In this document: positions 1 through 10,289 of the stretch, piece after piece
How positions within the stretch are numbered: the stretch's first letter is position 1
Layout: each line of letters opens with the position of its first letter
Source: Taxillus chinensis
Lineage: Eukaryota > Streptophyta > Magnoliopsida > Santalales > Loranthaceae
NCBI GenBank assembly: GCA_023512835.1
Contig: CM042085.1
Location: 33,142,312-33,206,311, forward strand
Direction of reading: 5' to 3'
Length of the DNA stretch: 64,000 nt
Program-made: the position numbers and the translations under genes
The notes under the pieces: generated by a model
Database searches by the model: none
Seen by the model: the letters and a program-made list of their open reading frames with translations, nothing else
What the model was told of the DNA's origin: nothing

Positions 1-1192
1 GCACTCCCTCCTGCGGTAGACTCAACACCGGTGCAGTAGTCAGGCGAGTCTTCAACTCCTCGAATGCCTGCTGGCACTTGTCCGTCCACTCGAATTTGGC
101 TCCCTTCCGTGTAAGAGCTGTCATAGGTGCCGCCAACCGAGAAAATCCTTCCACAAAACGCCGATAATACCCTGCCAGACCCAAGAAACTCCGGATCTCA
201 AAAACATTTGTGGGCCTCTTCCAAGATGCTACGGACTCAATCTTGGTTGGGTCCACTCTAACTCCTTCGGCAGATACTACATGCCCAAGAAAATGCACCT
301 CTTGCATCCAGAAGTCACACTTGCTAAATTTAGCATACAAGTGATGATCTCGTAGTGCCTGCAGCACCACAGCCAAGTGCTCCTCATGCTCAGCTTGGGT
401 TTTGGAGTACACAAGGATGTCGTCAATGAATACCACCACGAAGGAATCCAGGTATGGGGCAAACACCTGATTCATTAGATGCATGAACACCGCAGGTGCG
501 TTCGTGAGCCCAAAAGGCATCACTAACCACTCATAGTGTCCGTACCTGCACCTGAACGCCATCTTAGGGATGTCTTCGCTCCTGACCCTCAATTGGTGAT
601 ACCCCGAACGCAGATCGATTTTTGAGAACCACCGTGCTCCACTCAGCTGGTCGAATAAGTCATCAATCCGCGGCAAAGGGTACTTGTTCTTTACCGTTAC
701 TTGATTCAGCTTCCGATAATCAATGCAAAGTCGCAACGAACCATCAGCCTTCTTAGCAAACAAGACCGGTGCACCCCATGGTGAGGTACTAGGATGGATA
801 AAACCTTTATCTCCCAGTTCCTTTATCTGCTTCTGAAGCTCCCGCAACTTAGCAGGTCCCATCCGGTATGCTACTTGTGAGATGGGTCCCACCCCTGGCA
901 ACAGTTCAATCGTGAACTCGATACTTCTGTGTGGAGGCAACTCCAACAACTCCCCAGGAAAGACATCCTGGAACTTCTCGACAACATCTGGCCACACCCT
1001 TTTCTCTAAGTTACCTTCCTCCTCAAAGGTTAGGGTGGCAAGCCTATGGGTAATATTGCCCCATAGCTCCCTCGTCGGTCCAGCTCTCCCACGATCCCTA
1101 TCCCATTCACCCACTAGAGTACAGGAAGATCCTGTGGGTGTAGTAAACGATACTCGTCGCCTATAGCGATCAATCTTAGCCTTGAAAGGCCA
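1..1192 (-). pseudogene. TK1 pol: reverse transcriptase and start of RNase H
   Basis: The minus strand encodes a Ty3-type reverse transcriptase. Readable landmarks are the VAYRMGP and RKLN segments, [16 protein letters not shown], the [10 protein letters not shown] motif, the catalytic FIDD near 410-420, and the thumb/connection [16 protein letters not shown]. By my reading the frame stays open from about 1180 to the left edge, so this RT is better preserved than those of TK2 and TK3. It is cut off from the protease by an in-frame TGA at 1193-1195. It would copy element RNA into DNA inside virus-like particles. Confidence 0.85.
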
Positions 1193-1615
1193 TCAACCAT
1201 CCATCCCCAGAATCAAACTAAAGGTCCTCATGGGCATTACGTACAAATCAAATGAGAGGTCAACCTCTCCTATCGTAAGCGCACACTCTCGACACATTTG
1301 GTGGATCAACTCCACTCCTCCCATTGGGGACTCGACCCTCGGAGGTCTATCAGCCTCCACACAATCAAGTCCAAGGCTCTCCACCAAGGACTTAGCAATC
1401 AGGGAGCACGAAGCTCCGGTATCAAACAATGCAGCAACAACGGTGCGAGATATTAGAATAGTACCTCGAACCACCGAAGGTCCAGCTCCACCTTCCTCGG
1501 AGGGTGATGGTAGATCCTCCATTCCACTGGTGCCGAGGTAAGCGCGAACACTCGCCTTGGCCTGCCCCACCACTAGCCTCACTTGCCTTCCCTTTTGCTC
1601 CTGCCTGCAGTCCAC
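1193..1615 (-). pseudogene. TK1 protease region of the gag-pol polyprotein
   Basis: A retropepsin-like aspartic protease domain: the active-site loop reads LFDTGASCSLIAKSLVESLGL and the domain ends at LILGMDG. In TK2 the same point reads GMDWLMAFQ. TK1 seems to have lost one base there and gained one base about 10 nt later, which leaves a TGA (1193-1195) and restores the frame afterwards. The enzyme would normally mature the Gag-Pol polyprotein. Confidence 0.85.
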
Positions 1616-1817
1616 CTGGGACGCCCCTCCGATCCTCCTTGTGGTTGCCTCTCCCCCTGTGGCCTAGTGTGACTGGAACCAGCCTGACTGGCCTGCCACG
1701 AATGTGCTGGCTTAGGGGATCATCGCCCTCTACACGCTGTCCTCTTCCCTCTCCAGCACGGGCAGAAGATTCATCTTCTACAGCTGGAGTAGCTCGGGTT
1801 ACTCTCCTAGGAGGCAT
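1616..1817 (-). pseudogene. TK1 gag remnant (N-terminus only)
   Basis: ATG at 1815-1817 opens MPPRRVTRA, matching the gag starts of TK2 and TK3. After about 30 residues (…VEGDDPLS) the sequence jumps to the linker just before protease, out of frame with it. The capsid domain and CCHC zinc knuckle present in TK2 (7600-8755) and TK3 (55255-56350) are absent. ATG-to-protease distance is about 0.4 kb here against about 1.5 kb in TK2 without its inserted LTR. Confidence 0.85.
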
Positions 1818-2258
1818 AGTCTACATAATTTAAACCAAACTAGGATCAGCTTCTCTCAAGCTCTACACACCCTCATCCCCATGGGCCATGAGGTACTTAA
1901 GCAACATTTTACATTTAAACACATAGGTAAATCACATAAGCATACAGCAGCAATTCATAGCAACAAGTCTCACAAAAAAATCACCGAATTTCATAGCAAC
2001 AAAATTTTGTTTTTAGCAACAAGTTTTCAGCAACACAGCATATACTCATACTGAAATTAAACTAGTGCCCTAATGCCAGTGCATGTATGCACCCTCAACC
2101 CAAATGCAAGTGCCCTACTCCTTGGTCTAACTACCCCTGAGTACACCCCAGAAAGCCAGATAGGACCACGTTGATCAGGCGTGTCCTATACTGCCTCCTA
2201 AGAGTCTCGAAGCGCCAGGCCTCCCCACTATCCTAGGTCCACTAGACCATGAACTATC
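1818..2258 (-). other. TK1 untranslated leader between primer site and gag
   Basis: No open frame. The primer-site half (about 2040-2258) is alignable to the leaders of TK2 (8960-9139) and TK3 (56640-56820): shared blocks include aactagtgccctaatgcc, gttgatcaggc and ccta(g)gccaactagacca-like segments. In retroelements this position holds packaging and dimerisation signals; that role is inference from position and conservation. Confidence 0.6.
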
Positions 2259-2270
2259 GCTCTGATACCA
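2259..2270 (-). promoter_or_regulatory. TK1 primer binding site (initiator Met-tRNA type)
   Basis: The minus strand reads TGGTATCAGAGC, the standard plant PBS complementary to the 3' end of initiator tRNA-Met, three bases from the LTR end at 2274. It fixes the orientation and the LTR boundary. Confidence 0.93.
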
Positions 2271-3318
2271 TATTGTCACGCCCCAATTTCCTTCCACTTG
2301 GAAATGAGTAGTGACTGCCCATGCCCGCACCCGAAGGGACAAGGGGTTGGTGCAAGCACCTTAAAAGGACTTCTAGCACGGGTGCTGTCCCAAACCTGCA
2401 CAATCAGGTTAACATGCCAAGGGGCATGCTCCTGCTCCCAAACCATGCACACAAACACAAATTGAATAACAACATCTCATTTTATTTCATTTCAAAGACT
2501 AAATGTTTATTACAACCCAGTCGGGGAAAAACCCCTATGAAGCCATCAATAAAACCAAACCAAAATCCAAACACGTAAAACCAAAGTACAACAAAGGAAA
2601 TAATATAAAACTTTCAGCCTCAGGGGCCTAGCTCCTTAGCCTTCACCTACCGCCCGCTAAACCCTGCAAAAGAACGGTTTATAGGAGGGGTGAGCAAACC
2701 ACGGCTCGGTAGGGATCCAGTCTCCCCCGGACCCGTCCCATTGTACAACATGCATGATATGTGTATGCTTGTGCTCGTGTCGTGCCTAAGGCTAACGCAG
2801 CAAACATCACCCAGTAAACACTCTTTACCTGAACCCGCACCGAAGGGCGAGAGGACACCCCGCCACCACGGCGACATGACATACCACATTCAGGCGAATG
2901 TTGCATGGACACCAATGCAACATTTTCCACCCGAGTCAGATATGGTCAACCACCTCCTCGGGCGCCATACCTACCCTCAGGAATGGGTGTAGACTTAGCC
3001 CACCGTCGTGAGTGCTACACCGAGACTCAGGACCACATCCTGGCCAAATCTCAAAGGGGTCCAGCTATTGTGCCTGGCCCATATCTCACTCAATCTCAAA
3101 CAGATCAACGAACAAGATAACATTACATCTCAACATGTAAACTCAGCACATCATTTACACTTTATCTCAGAAGGACCAACATGGTCAGATACAAGCCACA
3201 CACATCAGCCTCATAGGCTTAAAATCAAATACAAATCAAACACAGTACACACCAGTCACACAGGTATATCATCAAACACCCGTATACAAGGTCTCACAGG
3301 TATTATATTGAACACATG

Positions 3319-3432
3319 GCATGCAGGCCTCACAGACATTTTATCAAACACATAGTGTGCAGGCCTCACAGACATTCTATCAAACACATAGTGTGCAGGC
3401 CTCATAGACATTCTATCAAACACATGGTGGGC
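3319..3432. repeat. 36-bp tandem repeat in the TK1 LTR
   Basis: About three copies of a 36-bp unit starting gtgtgcaggcctcacagac (3319, 3355, 3391), with degenerate related units just upstream (3240-3318). Related tgtgcat/tcaca repeats lie at the same place in the LTRs of TK2 (9830-10030) and TK3 (50440-50690, 57370-57610). Confidence 0.85.
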
Positions 3433-3504
3433 ATAAACAAACCCAGAAAATCCTCAAGCCAAATTCAACATCAGAATCAATAGAACATGCCACTGAAGGC
3501 CAAC

Positions 3505-3534
3505 ATCCATATAGGAGATCACACCTATATGGAT
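3505..3534 (-). promoter_or_regulatory. Conserved 11-bp hairpin in the transcribed part of the TK1 LTR
   Basis: Perfect inverted repeat ATCCATATAGG / CCTATATGGAT around an 8-base loop (AGATCACA on plus). The same 30 bases are present unchanged at 10082-10111, 50744-50773 and 57664-57693, in LTRs that differ greatly elsewhere. It sits about 230 nt downstream of TATA, so it should be in the RNA. Function unknown. Confidence 0.8.
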
Positions 3535-3670
3535 TTACATATATATATAGGTGTATATCCTAAAACAGGGGAGAGTTTGGAAGAACATGAATCCCTACCT
3601 CAGGCTTTTGTCCTAACCTCCACGCTAGACAGCTCCCAACGACGCGAACCACCACGGCAACTGCCCGGAG

Positions 3671-3673
<3 letters not shown>

Positions 3674-3709
<36 letters not shown>

Positions 3710-3839
3710 CAGCAGCTGCAGGAAAGGAACACAAGAACCCTAAACTCAAACTCAAGCCCTCATTATATAGACACTACCCACATCAAAACGACGTAGTTTT
3801 GATTAAGTAAACCCAGGATCAAAACGACGTAGTTTTGAT
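3674..3839 (-). promoter_or_regulatory. TK1 LTR core promoter: TATA box, CT tract and paired ACGT palindromes
   Basis: Minus-strand TATA (CTATATAATG, 3761-3770) is followed downstream by a (CT)n tract (3674-3708). Upstream are two identical 22-bp imperfect palindromes with arms ATCAAAAC and GTTTTGAT around GACGTA, 36 bp apart. The same arrangement recurs in TK2 and TK3, and with one palindrome in the solo LTR at 6087-7594. ACGT cores are typical bZIP sites, so a regulatory role is likely but unproven. Confidence 0.75.
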
Positions 3840-4281
3840 CACACAAGTTAGCACCTTTCCGCACCCATATAGGCCAAACTACTCAGAATTTCAACATGGT
3901 CCTTTGGAGAAAGATCATTAGAATGTCAAAACCAAGGGAACCATGCAAAAATATGGCTGCACGCCAATTTGCACATGAATTCTCAATTCACGTGCAACTC
4001 CAAATGGACTCCAAATGCTCTCAAACTTCACCCCTAGCCTCCTTGCATCATTTAGAAGACAATCACACTTGCACGTGAATTGGACCCATATCACGTGCAC
4101 CTCACATACACGTCCGTTTGGCCTGAAACTTCTGTGGTAGATAGAGGACATCATTCTAAGCATCTTTCCTTTTGCACGTGAATTCATTTGAGCCCATTCA
4201 CTAGGTCAAAATCTAGAAAAACTCTACTCATAAGGCAAAACTGTGACTAACTGTGACTAACTCAAGGTACGGGTCCTTACA

Positions 4282-5430
4282 TAAGCACACACCCCAAACC
4301 AACCCTAGACGCATCGCAAAATACCTCATACGGAATATCCTCCCTAGGCAACCTCAACACAGGTGCAGTGGTCAAATGAGTTTTGAGAGCCTCAAACGCC
4401 TGCTAGCACTTGTCCGTCCACTCAAACTTCACTCCCTTCCGAGTCAACACCGTCATAGGAGCTGCCAAACGGGAGAATCCCTCTACAAAACGACGGTAAT
4501 AGCCTGCCAAGCCAAGAAAACTACGAATCTCAAAAACGTTGGTTAGCCTCGCCCACGATGCCACAGCCTCAATCTTGGCTAGGTCCACCCTAACTGCCTC
4601 AGCTGACACCACATGGCCAAGAAAGTGAACCTCCTGTAGCCAAAACTCACACTTGCTAAACTTAGCAAACAGCTGCTGGTCCCTCAAGGTTTGCAACAGT
4701 GTTGCCAAGTGCTCCACATGCTCCTTCTCGGTCTTGGAATACACCAAGATATCATCAATAAACACCACCACAAACGAATCCAAGTATGGACCAAAGACCT
4801 GGTTCATCAAATGCATGAACACCGCTGGCGCATTAGTGAGCCCGAAAGGCATCACTACCCACTCATAATGCCCATACCTGCACCGAAAAGCCGTCTTAGG
4901 GATGTCCTCCTCCCTAACCCTGAGCTGGTGATACCCCGACCGTAAATCTATTTTGGAAAACCACTGGGCCCCGCTCAATTGGTCAAACAGGTCATCTATC
5001 CGAGGCAACGGGTACTTGTTCTTCACATCATCCGATTCGGCTTTCCTGTAGTCGATGCAGAGACGAAGCGTGCCATTAGCCTTCTTAGCAAAGAGCACCG
5101 GAGCACCCCAAGGTGAGGTACTCGGTCCGATATACCCCCTGGTCCCCCAACTCCTCGATTTGCCTCTGGCGCCTCCCTCGGCTCGGCTGGCCCCATACGA
5201 TACGCTACTTGGGAAATCGGACCCGTCCCCGGCACCAAATCAATGGTGAACTCCACACTCCTCTTAGGTGGCAAACTCCTCAACTCTTCAGGAAAAACAT
5301 CCTGAAATTGGTCCACAACAGCGGGCCACACCCTCTTTTCCACCTTCCCCTCCTCAGCAAAGGTCAGGGCCGCCAACCTGTGGGTAATGGCACCCCACTG
5401 GTCCAACACTGGCCCGGCTCGACTCACCTC
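4282..5430 (-). pseudogene. TK2 reverse transcriptase (broken)
   Basis: Minus strand, same family as TK1. It reads from [19 protein letters not shown] (about 5427) through the polymerase core with [10 protein letters not shown] and intact FIDD (about 4765), to [16 protein letters not shown] and WTDKC. Breaks: a frameshift near 5150 in the [11 protein letters not shown] segment, a short indel at RKAESDD (TK1 reads RKLNQVTV) near 5040, and a TAG at 4403-4405 where TK1 has Gln. TK1 truncates it at 4282. Confidence 0.85.
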
Positions 5431-5495
5431 ACCTCACGATCCCACTCCCCTTGCAGGGTACAAGAGGTTCCTGCGGGTGACACGAAGGATACACG

Positions 5496-6081
5496 CTACT
5501 GGTAACAGTCTATCCTGGCCTGGAAAGCCATAAGCCAATCCATACCCAAGATCAGGTCAAAAGTATGCAAAGGCATCACATGCAAGTCGAAGCTCAGTTC
5601 CACATCACCCATGGTTAACACACAATCGGGGCAAACATGTCGCACCTCAATCATACCTCCCACCGGAGACTCTACAACTAAGGGCCTCTCCGCCTCAACA
5701 CACGTTAACCCCAAGCCCTCAACTATAAGCTCAGTAATAAAAGAACGCGATGCACCCGTATCGAAAAGAACAGAAGCAAGCATGCGGGAGATCAAAAGAG
5801 TACCTCTAACCACCGATGGTCCTGCTCCCTCCTCTGCCGGTGAAGGTGGTAGCTCAGCCTCCTCCTGGGGTGTCGCATTCGGTGCAAACACCCTCCCTTG
5901 GCTCGTGCCACCTGGTCGGCTCACTCACCTGGGCGGCTCCCGCCCCTAATCGCCTCTAGCATCAGCCTGCTGTCGCTCTGGCCTCCCCTGAGGTCGGGTC
6001 TGACTGGATCCTGCCTGGCTGGCCTGCCACTGACGAGCTGGTCTCTCAACTGGTGCACGGAAGCTAGCATCACTCCTCACG
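5496..6081 (-). pseudogene. TK2 protease region
   Basis: Aspartic protease with LFDTGASRSFITELIVEGLGL and the C-terminal LILGMDWLMAFQARIDCYQ, ended by TAG at 5496-5498. The linker N-terminal to it (about 5925-6081) holds the gag/protease spacer with one or more stops, and is separated from gag by the solo LTR at 6087-7594. Family role: polyprotein maturation. Confidence 0.85.
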
Positions 6082-7599
6082 CTGGATGACAGACAAGATT
6101 TTTAGCCTCTCTAAAAGAGCTAGCTAATGTCGTTAAATCTCTCTTCAAAATAATAAATTCCCTAAGTTTGCACTAAAAGAATAGCAGCAAGAAAGGGGTC
6201 GAACCCACAGGGATTAGCCTAGTTCTCTAGTTCTCAAATCAAAACACCTAATTACTCTTGTTCTATAAAATGTCTTGGCAAAAAGTTTTCTTTTTTAAAC
6301 TAAAGATCTAATTTTTATTTGGTTTTCTAAATAAACAAAGAAAGCAAAGTGATTTTAAGATTAAGATTCAAGGATTAAAAGCATCTAGGGTCACAATTTC
6401 ACCTCCCTATGTTATCTCTACTAGTTCATGGTATTAGGGTTGTCTGATTGAAAACATGCTAAACATAAGCCAAGGACAACAAATGGTCATTGAGGTCCTT
6501 TTAAGAGTTGTATGCCAGAATGGTCATCTAAACACACAAACATGCAAAGCCAATAAATCATACTTGCAAAAGGATAATGATCACACCAATTACAAATAAG
6601 TTATGAATCTCAATCTGCCCCAGACTAGGGCTAAGAATATCAAGGTGTACATCCAAAGATAGAATTAAGAACAGATTCATAAAACATGCAAAACTTCAAT
6701 CATCCAAACCCAATATTCATAAACACAGCAAAGAAACAAGGGGGCTACATTGCTCCCCTAGATTAAAAGACTACTCACGTATGATTACAAGCAAAACCAT
6801 AGCAGAAAAGCTCAACATCTTCTTCTTGATCACGCGCACAGCAAAGCTTCAAATCCAGGCTCCAAAATCCGCGACGGCTGCTGCGACGGCTGCTCTCCTA
6901 GGTCAAGGACAGCCTCCAAGTCGTGGAGCCTCTCTCTCTCTCTAAAACGTGTAGGGGGGTTAGGCATGCATAGCAGAGGGCGTGGAGCTCTTATTTATAG
7001 AGTTTGGATGGGCCTTGAGGTGTGTAACCTAGCCCATCTATCAAAACAGCGTAGTTTTGATAAGTGACACTCGAAACATTAAAAACTCTATCTTCCATCC
7101 ACAATTTGGACTTGGGCCTTCAGGAACAAATGATCAGCATGGAAAAACGATTGGATCGGTCTAAAAATGTCTCTGCACGCCAATTTGCACGTGATATGGT
7201 GAATTCACGTGCACCTCCAAATCAGCTCAAACTTCTCCCCAAGCTTCCTTGCATCATGTAGAGGCCTGAGAGGCAAAAATAGGCTTGCACGTGAATTGGG
7301 TGAATTCACGTGCAGATCAAAATCAGCTCCAAATGCTCTGAAATTTCTGTGGCAGGTAGAGGACATCATTCCAAGCAACTTTTCTTCTTGCACACTAATT
7401 GTTTGAGGCCATCTACTATGTCAAAAGTGAGTTCCAAAATCTGCCAAAACAGCTTAAAAGCGCATGTATTTGCAACTAGCATCTTCCTAGGGGTTAGAGC
7501 AAATATATATGATATATGAGGCAATAAGGCTCTAATCATGCTCTTAAACATCCTAAATAAACACTAGAATAACGGCATAAAATGCACGTTATCACTGGA
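6082..7599 (-). repeat. Solo LTR of a different Ty3-type family (6087-7594) with CTGGA target duplication
   Basis: TK2 gag reads …gCTGGA, then a 1508-bp insert with ends TGACAGACAAG…CACGTTATCA, then CTGGAtgcc, matching uninterrupted TK3 at 55205. The flanking CTGGA copies are 6082-6086 and 7595-7599. Minus orientation (start TGATAACG) is shown by TATA (CTATAAATAAG, 6990-7000), the ACGT palindrome upstream (7040-7061) and a CT tract downstream (6928-6945). No internal sequence or second LTR, so it is a solo LTR. The U5-side end carries ggggtcgaacccacagggat (about 6197). Its U3 is shared with the Tekay LTRs although its ends differ. Confidence 0.92.
6928..7061 (-). promoter_or_regulatory. Promoter of the solo LTR: TATA, CT tract, single ACGT palindrome
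   Basis: Minus TATA at 6990-7000, a short CT tract downstream (6928-6945), and one palindrome (arms ATCAAAAC/GTTTTGAT, centre AGCGTA) at 7040-7061. CACGTG boxes lie upstream near 7188, 7205, 7288 and 7308. The layout copies the TK1-TK3 promoters. Confidence 0.7.
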
Positions 7600-8755
7600 T
7601 GCCACGCCCCCCGCTCCCCTGTTGCCACTCCTGCGAACCCGGCGCAAATGGCCCTCTCGTCCACGTTGTTGCAGCGCCAGTCCTTCTTGGGGCACTCCCC
7701 TTTGAAGTGACCCTGCTCTCCACAGCAGTGACAACTGCTAGGTAGACCCCCAGATGGACCACCCTGTCTTCCGCCGCCAAAGGTGAACCTCCCAGGGTTC
7801 ACAGATGTCTGAACCCGACTGCGAAAAGAACTACTATCCCTCTCCTCCGTCTTGAGCCTCTTGGGCCCTGCATCTCGGTCAGGCCCACTCTGCAACTGGC
7901 GACCCTGATGGGCCTGCCTCCTATCATCCAGCTCTCTCTCGGCTATACGGGCCGTCTCCACAACCTCAACATAGGTCCTCAAGCGTAGAATTGCCACCCT
8001 CTGCCTAAGGGTTGGCCTAAGGCCCAAAGTGAACTTGTGGGCCTTCAGGTCCTCCCTTGCCACAGTCTCAGGAGCAAACTTACTCAAGCTCCGGAACTCC
8101 CGCTCATACTCAGGTACCGTCCGGGATCCCTGCTTTAAGCTGCCGAATTCTTCCCTCTTCTGCCATCTCACTGATTCCGGGAAGAACTCATCATGGAAGA
8201 GTTGCAAGAACTCCTCCCAAAGCATGAGTTGCACCACACGGCTCCCCGCGACACTCGTCCACCACTCCAAAGCATCCCCCTCCAGCTGCCGAATGGCCAG
8301 TCGCACCTTATCCTCTTCCCGGGGCAGGAGAAAGGAGAACACATGCTCGATCTGCCTCAACCACTGCTCAGCTACCACGGGATCTCCTTCCCCCTTGAAT
8401 CACGGAGGTTGTTCCTTTCGGAACCGTGTCACCACGTCATCCTCTGCACGAGTCGGTACACCACCTTGCGAACTACACCACCTTGCGAACTCTCACGCTC
8501 ACGAGGCAGCTCCCCTACTGGTGGTGGTGGTGGTGGTGGTACCACCTGCTGTGTTGCCATCTCACGGCGCACCTCCTCCCGAACCTCCTGCCGGAGTCCC
8601 TCCCGTAGCTCTCGTACCTCCAGCCGGATGCCTTCTCGTAGCTGTGCCAGCAACAAGGCATGCCCTCCAACGGACTGTCCCGCACCCGGACCCTCATGGG
8701 TAGATGACTCATCAGCCACTGCCCCGGACGCACGTGTCCCTCTCCTCGGCGGCAT
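7600..8755 (-). pseudogene. TK2 gag: capsid domain and CCHC zinc knuckle
   Basis: ATG at 8753-8755 opens MPPRRGTRASG. The capsid (retrotransposon gag) domain includes QLEGDALEWW, the LFHDEFFPES segment and YEREFRSLSKFAPE; the knuckle CHCCGEQGHFKGEC lies near 7715-7755. A 17-bp tandem duplication (8458-8474 and 8475-8491) shifts the frame between the N-terminal about 90 residues and the capsid domain. A second knuckle (CxxC…) that TK3 has is degraded. The solo LTR ends the frame at 7594. Confidence 0.88.
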
Positions 8756-9139
8756 TCTTACAACACGAAGTAAGAAGCACAAACGTCAAAACGAATTTAT
8801 AATCTATCGCGTCACTACCTCTACCCCACTGATCAATTCCACTATCACATGACATTACACACATACATTGTATCAATCACATTTAAACAAATCAGAGTTG
8901 CACATTTCACACTTAATCATATTATCTTATCCACATTTTCCATAGTTTAGCACACATTCACAGCAAATGCAACTAGTGCCCTAATGCCAATGCATGCAAA
9001 TCCTACCACAAGACTGGACTACCCTAAGTACACCTTGGAGGCTCAAAGAGGACCATGTTGATCAGGCATGTCCCTCCAGGCTCCTCCAAAGGACTTAGGA
9101 TAACCAGGTCCGCACACTACCCTAGGCCAACTAGACCAT
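8756..9139 (-). other. TK2 untranslated leader
   Basis: No open frame. The part next to the primer site (about 8965-9139) is nearly the same as TK3 56640-56820 and recognisable in TK1, unlike the AT-rich remainder, so it may carry leader functions such as packaging. Confidence 0.6.
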
Positions 9140-9151
9140 GCTCTGATACCA
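9140..9151 (-). promoter_or_regulatory. TK2 primer binding site (initiator Met-tRNA type)
   Basis: Minus-strand TGGTATCAGAGC, three bases from the LTR end at 9155. Confidence 0.93.
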
Positions 9152-9669
9152 TACTGTCACGCCCCGGATTTCCGACCCGGGGAAACCGGTACATGACTCC
9201 CCGTTCACCCACACGGAGGGTAAAGGGTTTGGATTACTGGATGCCACACGAGCAAAACTAACAATTACAATAAACAAACAAGCCACATCTTTATTTAATT
9301 TCAAACATCAAAGGGGTCACAAACCAACCATGTTCCATATTACAGTTCAATCCCTTATTACATTTCCCCCCCCTTGGGGTTACATAAATTATAAAATTAC
9401 ATTACTGAACTGACTAATAAAATGAAGATGGTCTTCCACCTTGGTGTATCCACCTAACGCCTGTAAGTCCCTGGAAAACAAGCAAACATAGTAGGAGGGG
9501 TGAGCAACCATAGCTCAGTAGGGATCAAGTCTTCCCAACCCTTCCCATGTTCCTAGCGGCTACATGCATGTGCACAGGTGTAGTGACGTGGTAGTATTAG
9601 GAAAAAGAAAATAAAACATTCCACACAAGCGGGCGTAACCCCAGCCCCAGCCACACTGGCTAACAAACC

Positions 9670-9808
9670 ACATCTCAAGCAAGTAATTTAACCGCCTCTT
9701 CAGGCCACTAATTTAACCGCCTCTCAGGCAAAGTAGTTTAACCGCCTCTTCAGGCCACTGGTTTAACCGCCTCCCAAGCAAAGTAATTTAACCGCCTCTT
9801 CAGGCCAG
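9670..9808. repeat. Tandem repeat in the TK2 LTR (tttaaccgcctc unit)
   Basis: Five irregular copies of a 24-28 bp unit with core tttaaccgcctc(ttcaggcca), absent from the TK1 and TK3 LTRs at this place. Confidence 0.8.
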
Positions 9809-10081
9809 ATACCACAGTCATGCACACAACACACACTACGGTCACTTAAGCATAAAACCAAACACTTGGTGTGCACCCATTCACCAGTGCATAAACCCAG
9901 CCATTCAGGCAATAGAACAAACACCCAGCATGCATACATACACCAAATCACAAGTCCAGCCACACAGGCATATTACCAAACATGTAATAGGCATATACAC
10001 ACAGCTATATTCATACAGGCATTTCATCGAACATATAGCATGCAACAACAGAATCACACCAAAATGCCATTGAAGGCCAAC

Positions 10082-10111
10082 ATCCATATAGGAGATCACA
10101 CCTATATGGAT
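10082..10111 (-). promoter_or_regulatory. Conserved 11-bp hairpin, TK2 LTR copy
   Basis: Same perfect stem and 8-base loop as at 3505-3534, flanked by an AT run (10113-10135). Confidence 0.8.
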
Positions 10112-10289
10112 TACTATATATATATATATATATAAATAGATGTAATCCATAATCTACCCTAGAACCCTAGAACAGAGGAGGATTTAGGAAGAAGAGAACC
10201 CCAACCTTGTATGTTCTCCTGCTTCCGCTTCCATGCAAGACTCCGACCACCCACGCAAGACGCTCCAGCAGCCACCAGAAGCTCTCCTT

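Larger units (their letters stand above)
1..4281 (-). mobile_element. TK1: Tekay-like Ty3/gypsy retrotransposon, 5' part (3' part off the left edge)
   Basis: The element runs right to left: 5' LTR (2274-4281), Met-type primer site, remnant gag, protease, then reverse transcriptase running off position 1. Immediately right of its LTR, TK2 coding sequence resumes (taagcacac at 4282, matching TK3 at 53655), so TK1 is inserted inside TK2 pol. The expected target duplication is TAAGC, with the other copy outside the window. About 1.1 kb of gag is missing relative to TK2 and TK3, so the copy could not make its own capsid. The lineage is inferred from close similarity to TK3, which has the chromodomain-like tail. 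Confidence 0.9.
2274..4281 (-). repeat. TK1 5' LTR (2008 bp)
   Basis: Plus-strand ends TGTCACGCCCC…TCCTTACA, so the minus-strand LTR is TGTAAGGACC…GGGCGTGACA. U3 is at right. TATA lies at 3763-3770 and a (CT)n tract at 3674-3708; R/U5 follow leftward. Contents: CACGTG boxes (about 3990-4180), two ACGT palindromes (3782-3803, 3818-3839), a perfect hairpin (3505-3534), a 36-bp tandem repeat (3319-3432) and a conserved ggtgagcaa box (2683-2728). Poly(A)-type AATAAA occurs on the minus strand near 2508. Only one LTR is in the window. Confidence 0.9.

Noticed and set aside
882..1541. Plus-strand ORFs over TK1 RT and protease
   Set aside because: Antisense of pol; no codon or motif support.
8029..8703. 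Long plus-strand ORFs opposite TK2 gag (224 and 219 codons), and similar ones at 55641-56363
   Set aside because: Antisense shadows of the gag reading frame; the minus strand has clear capsid and zinc-knuckle motifs.
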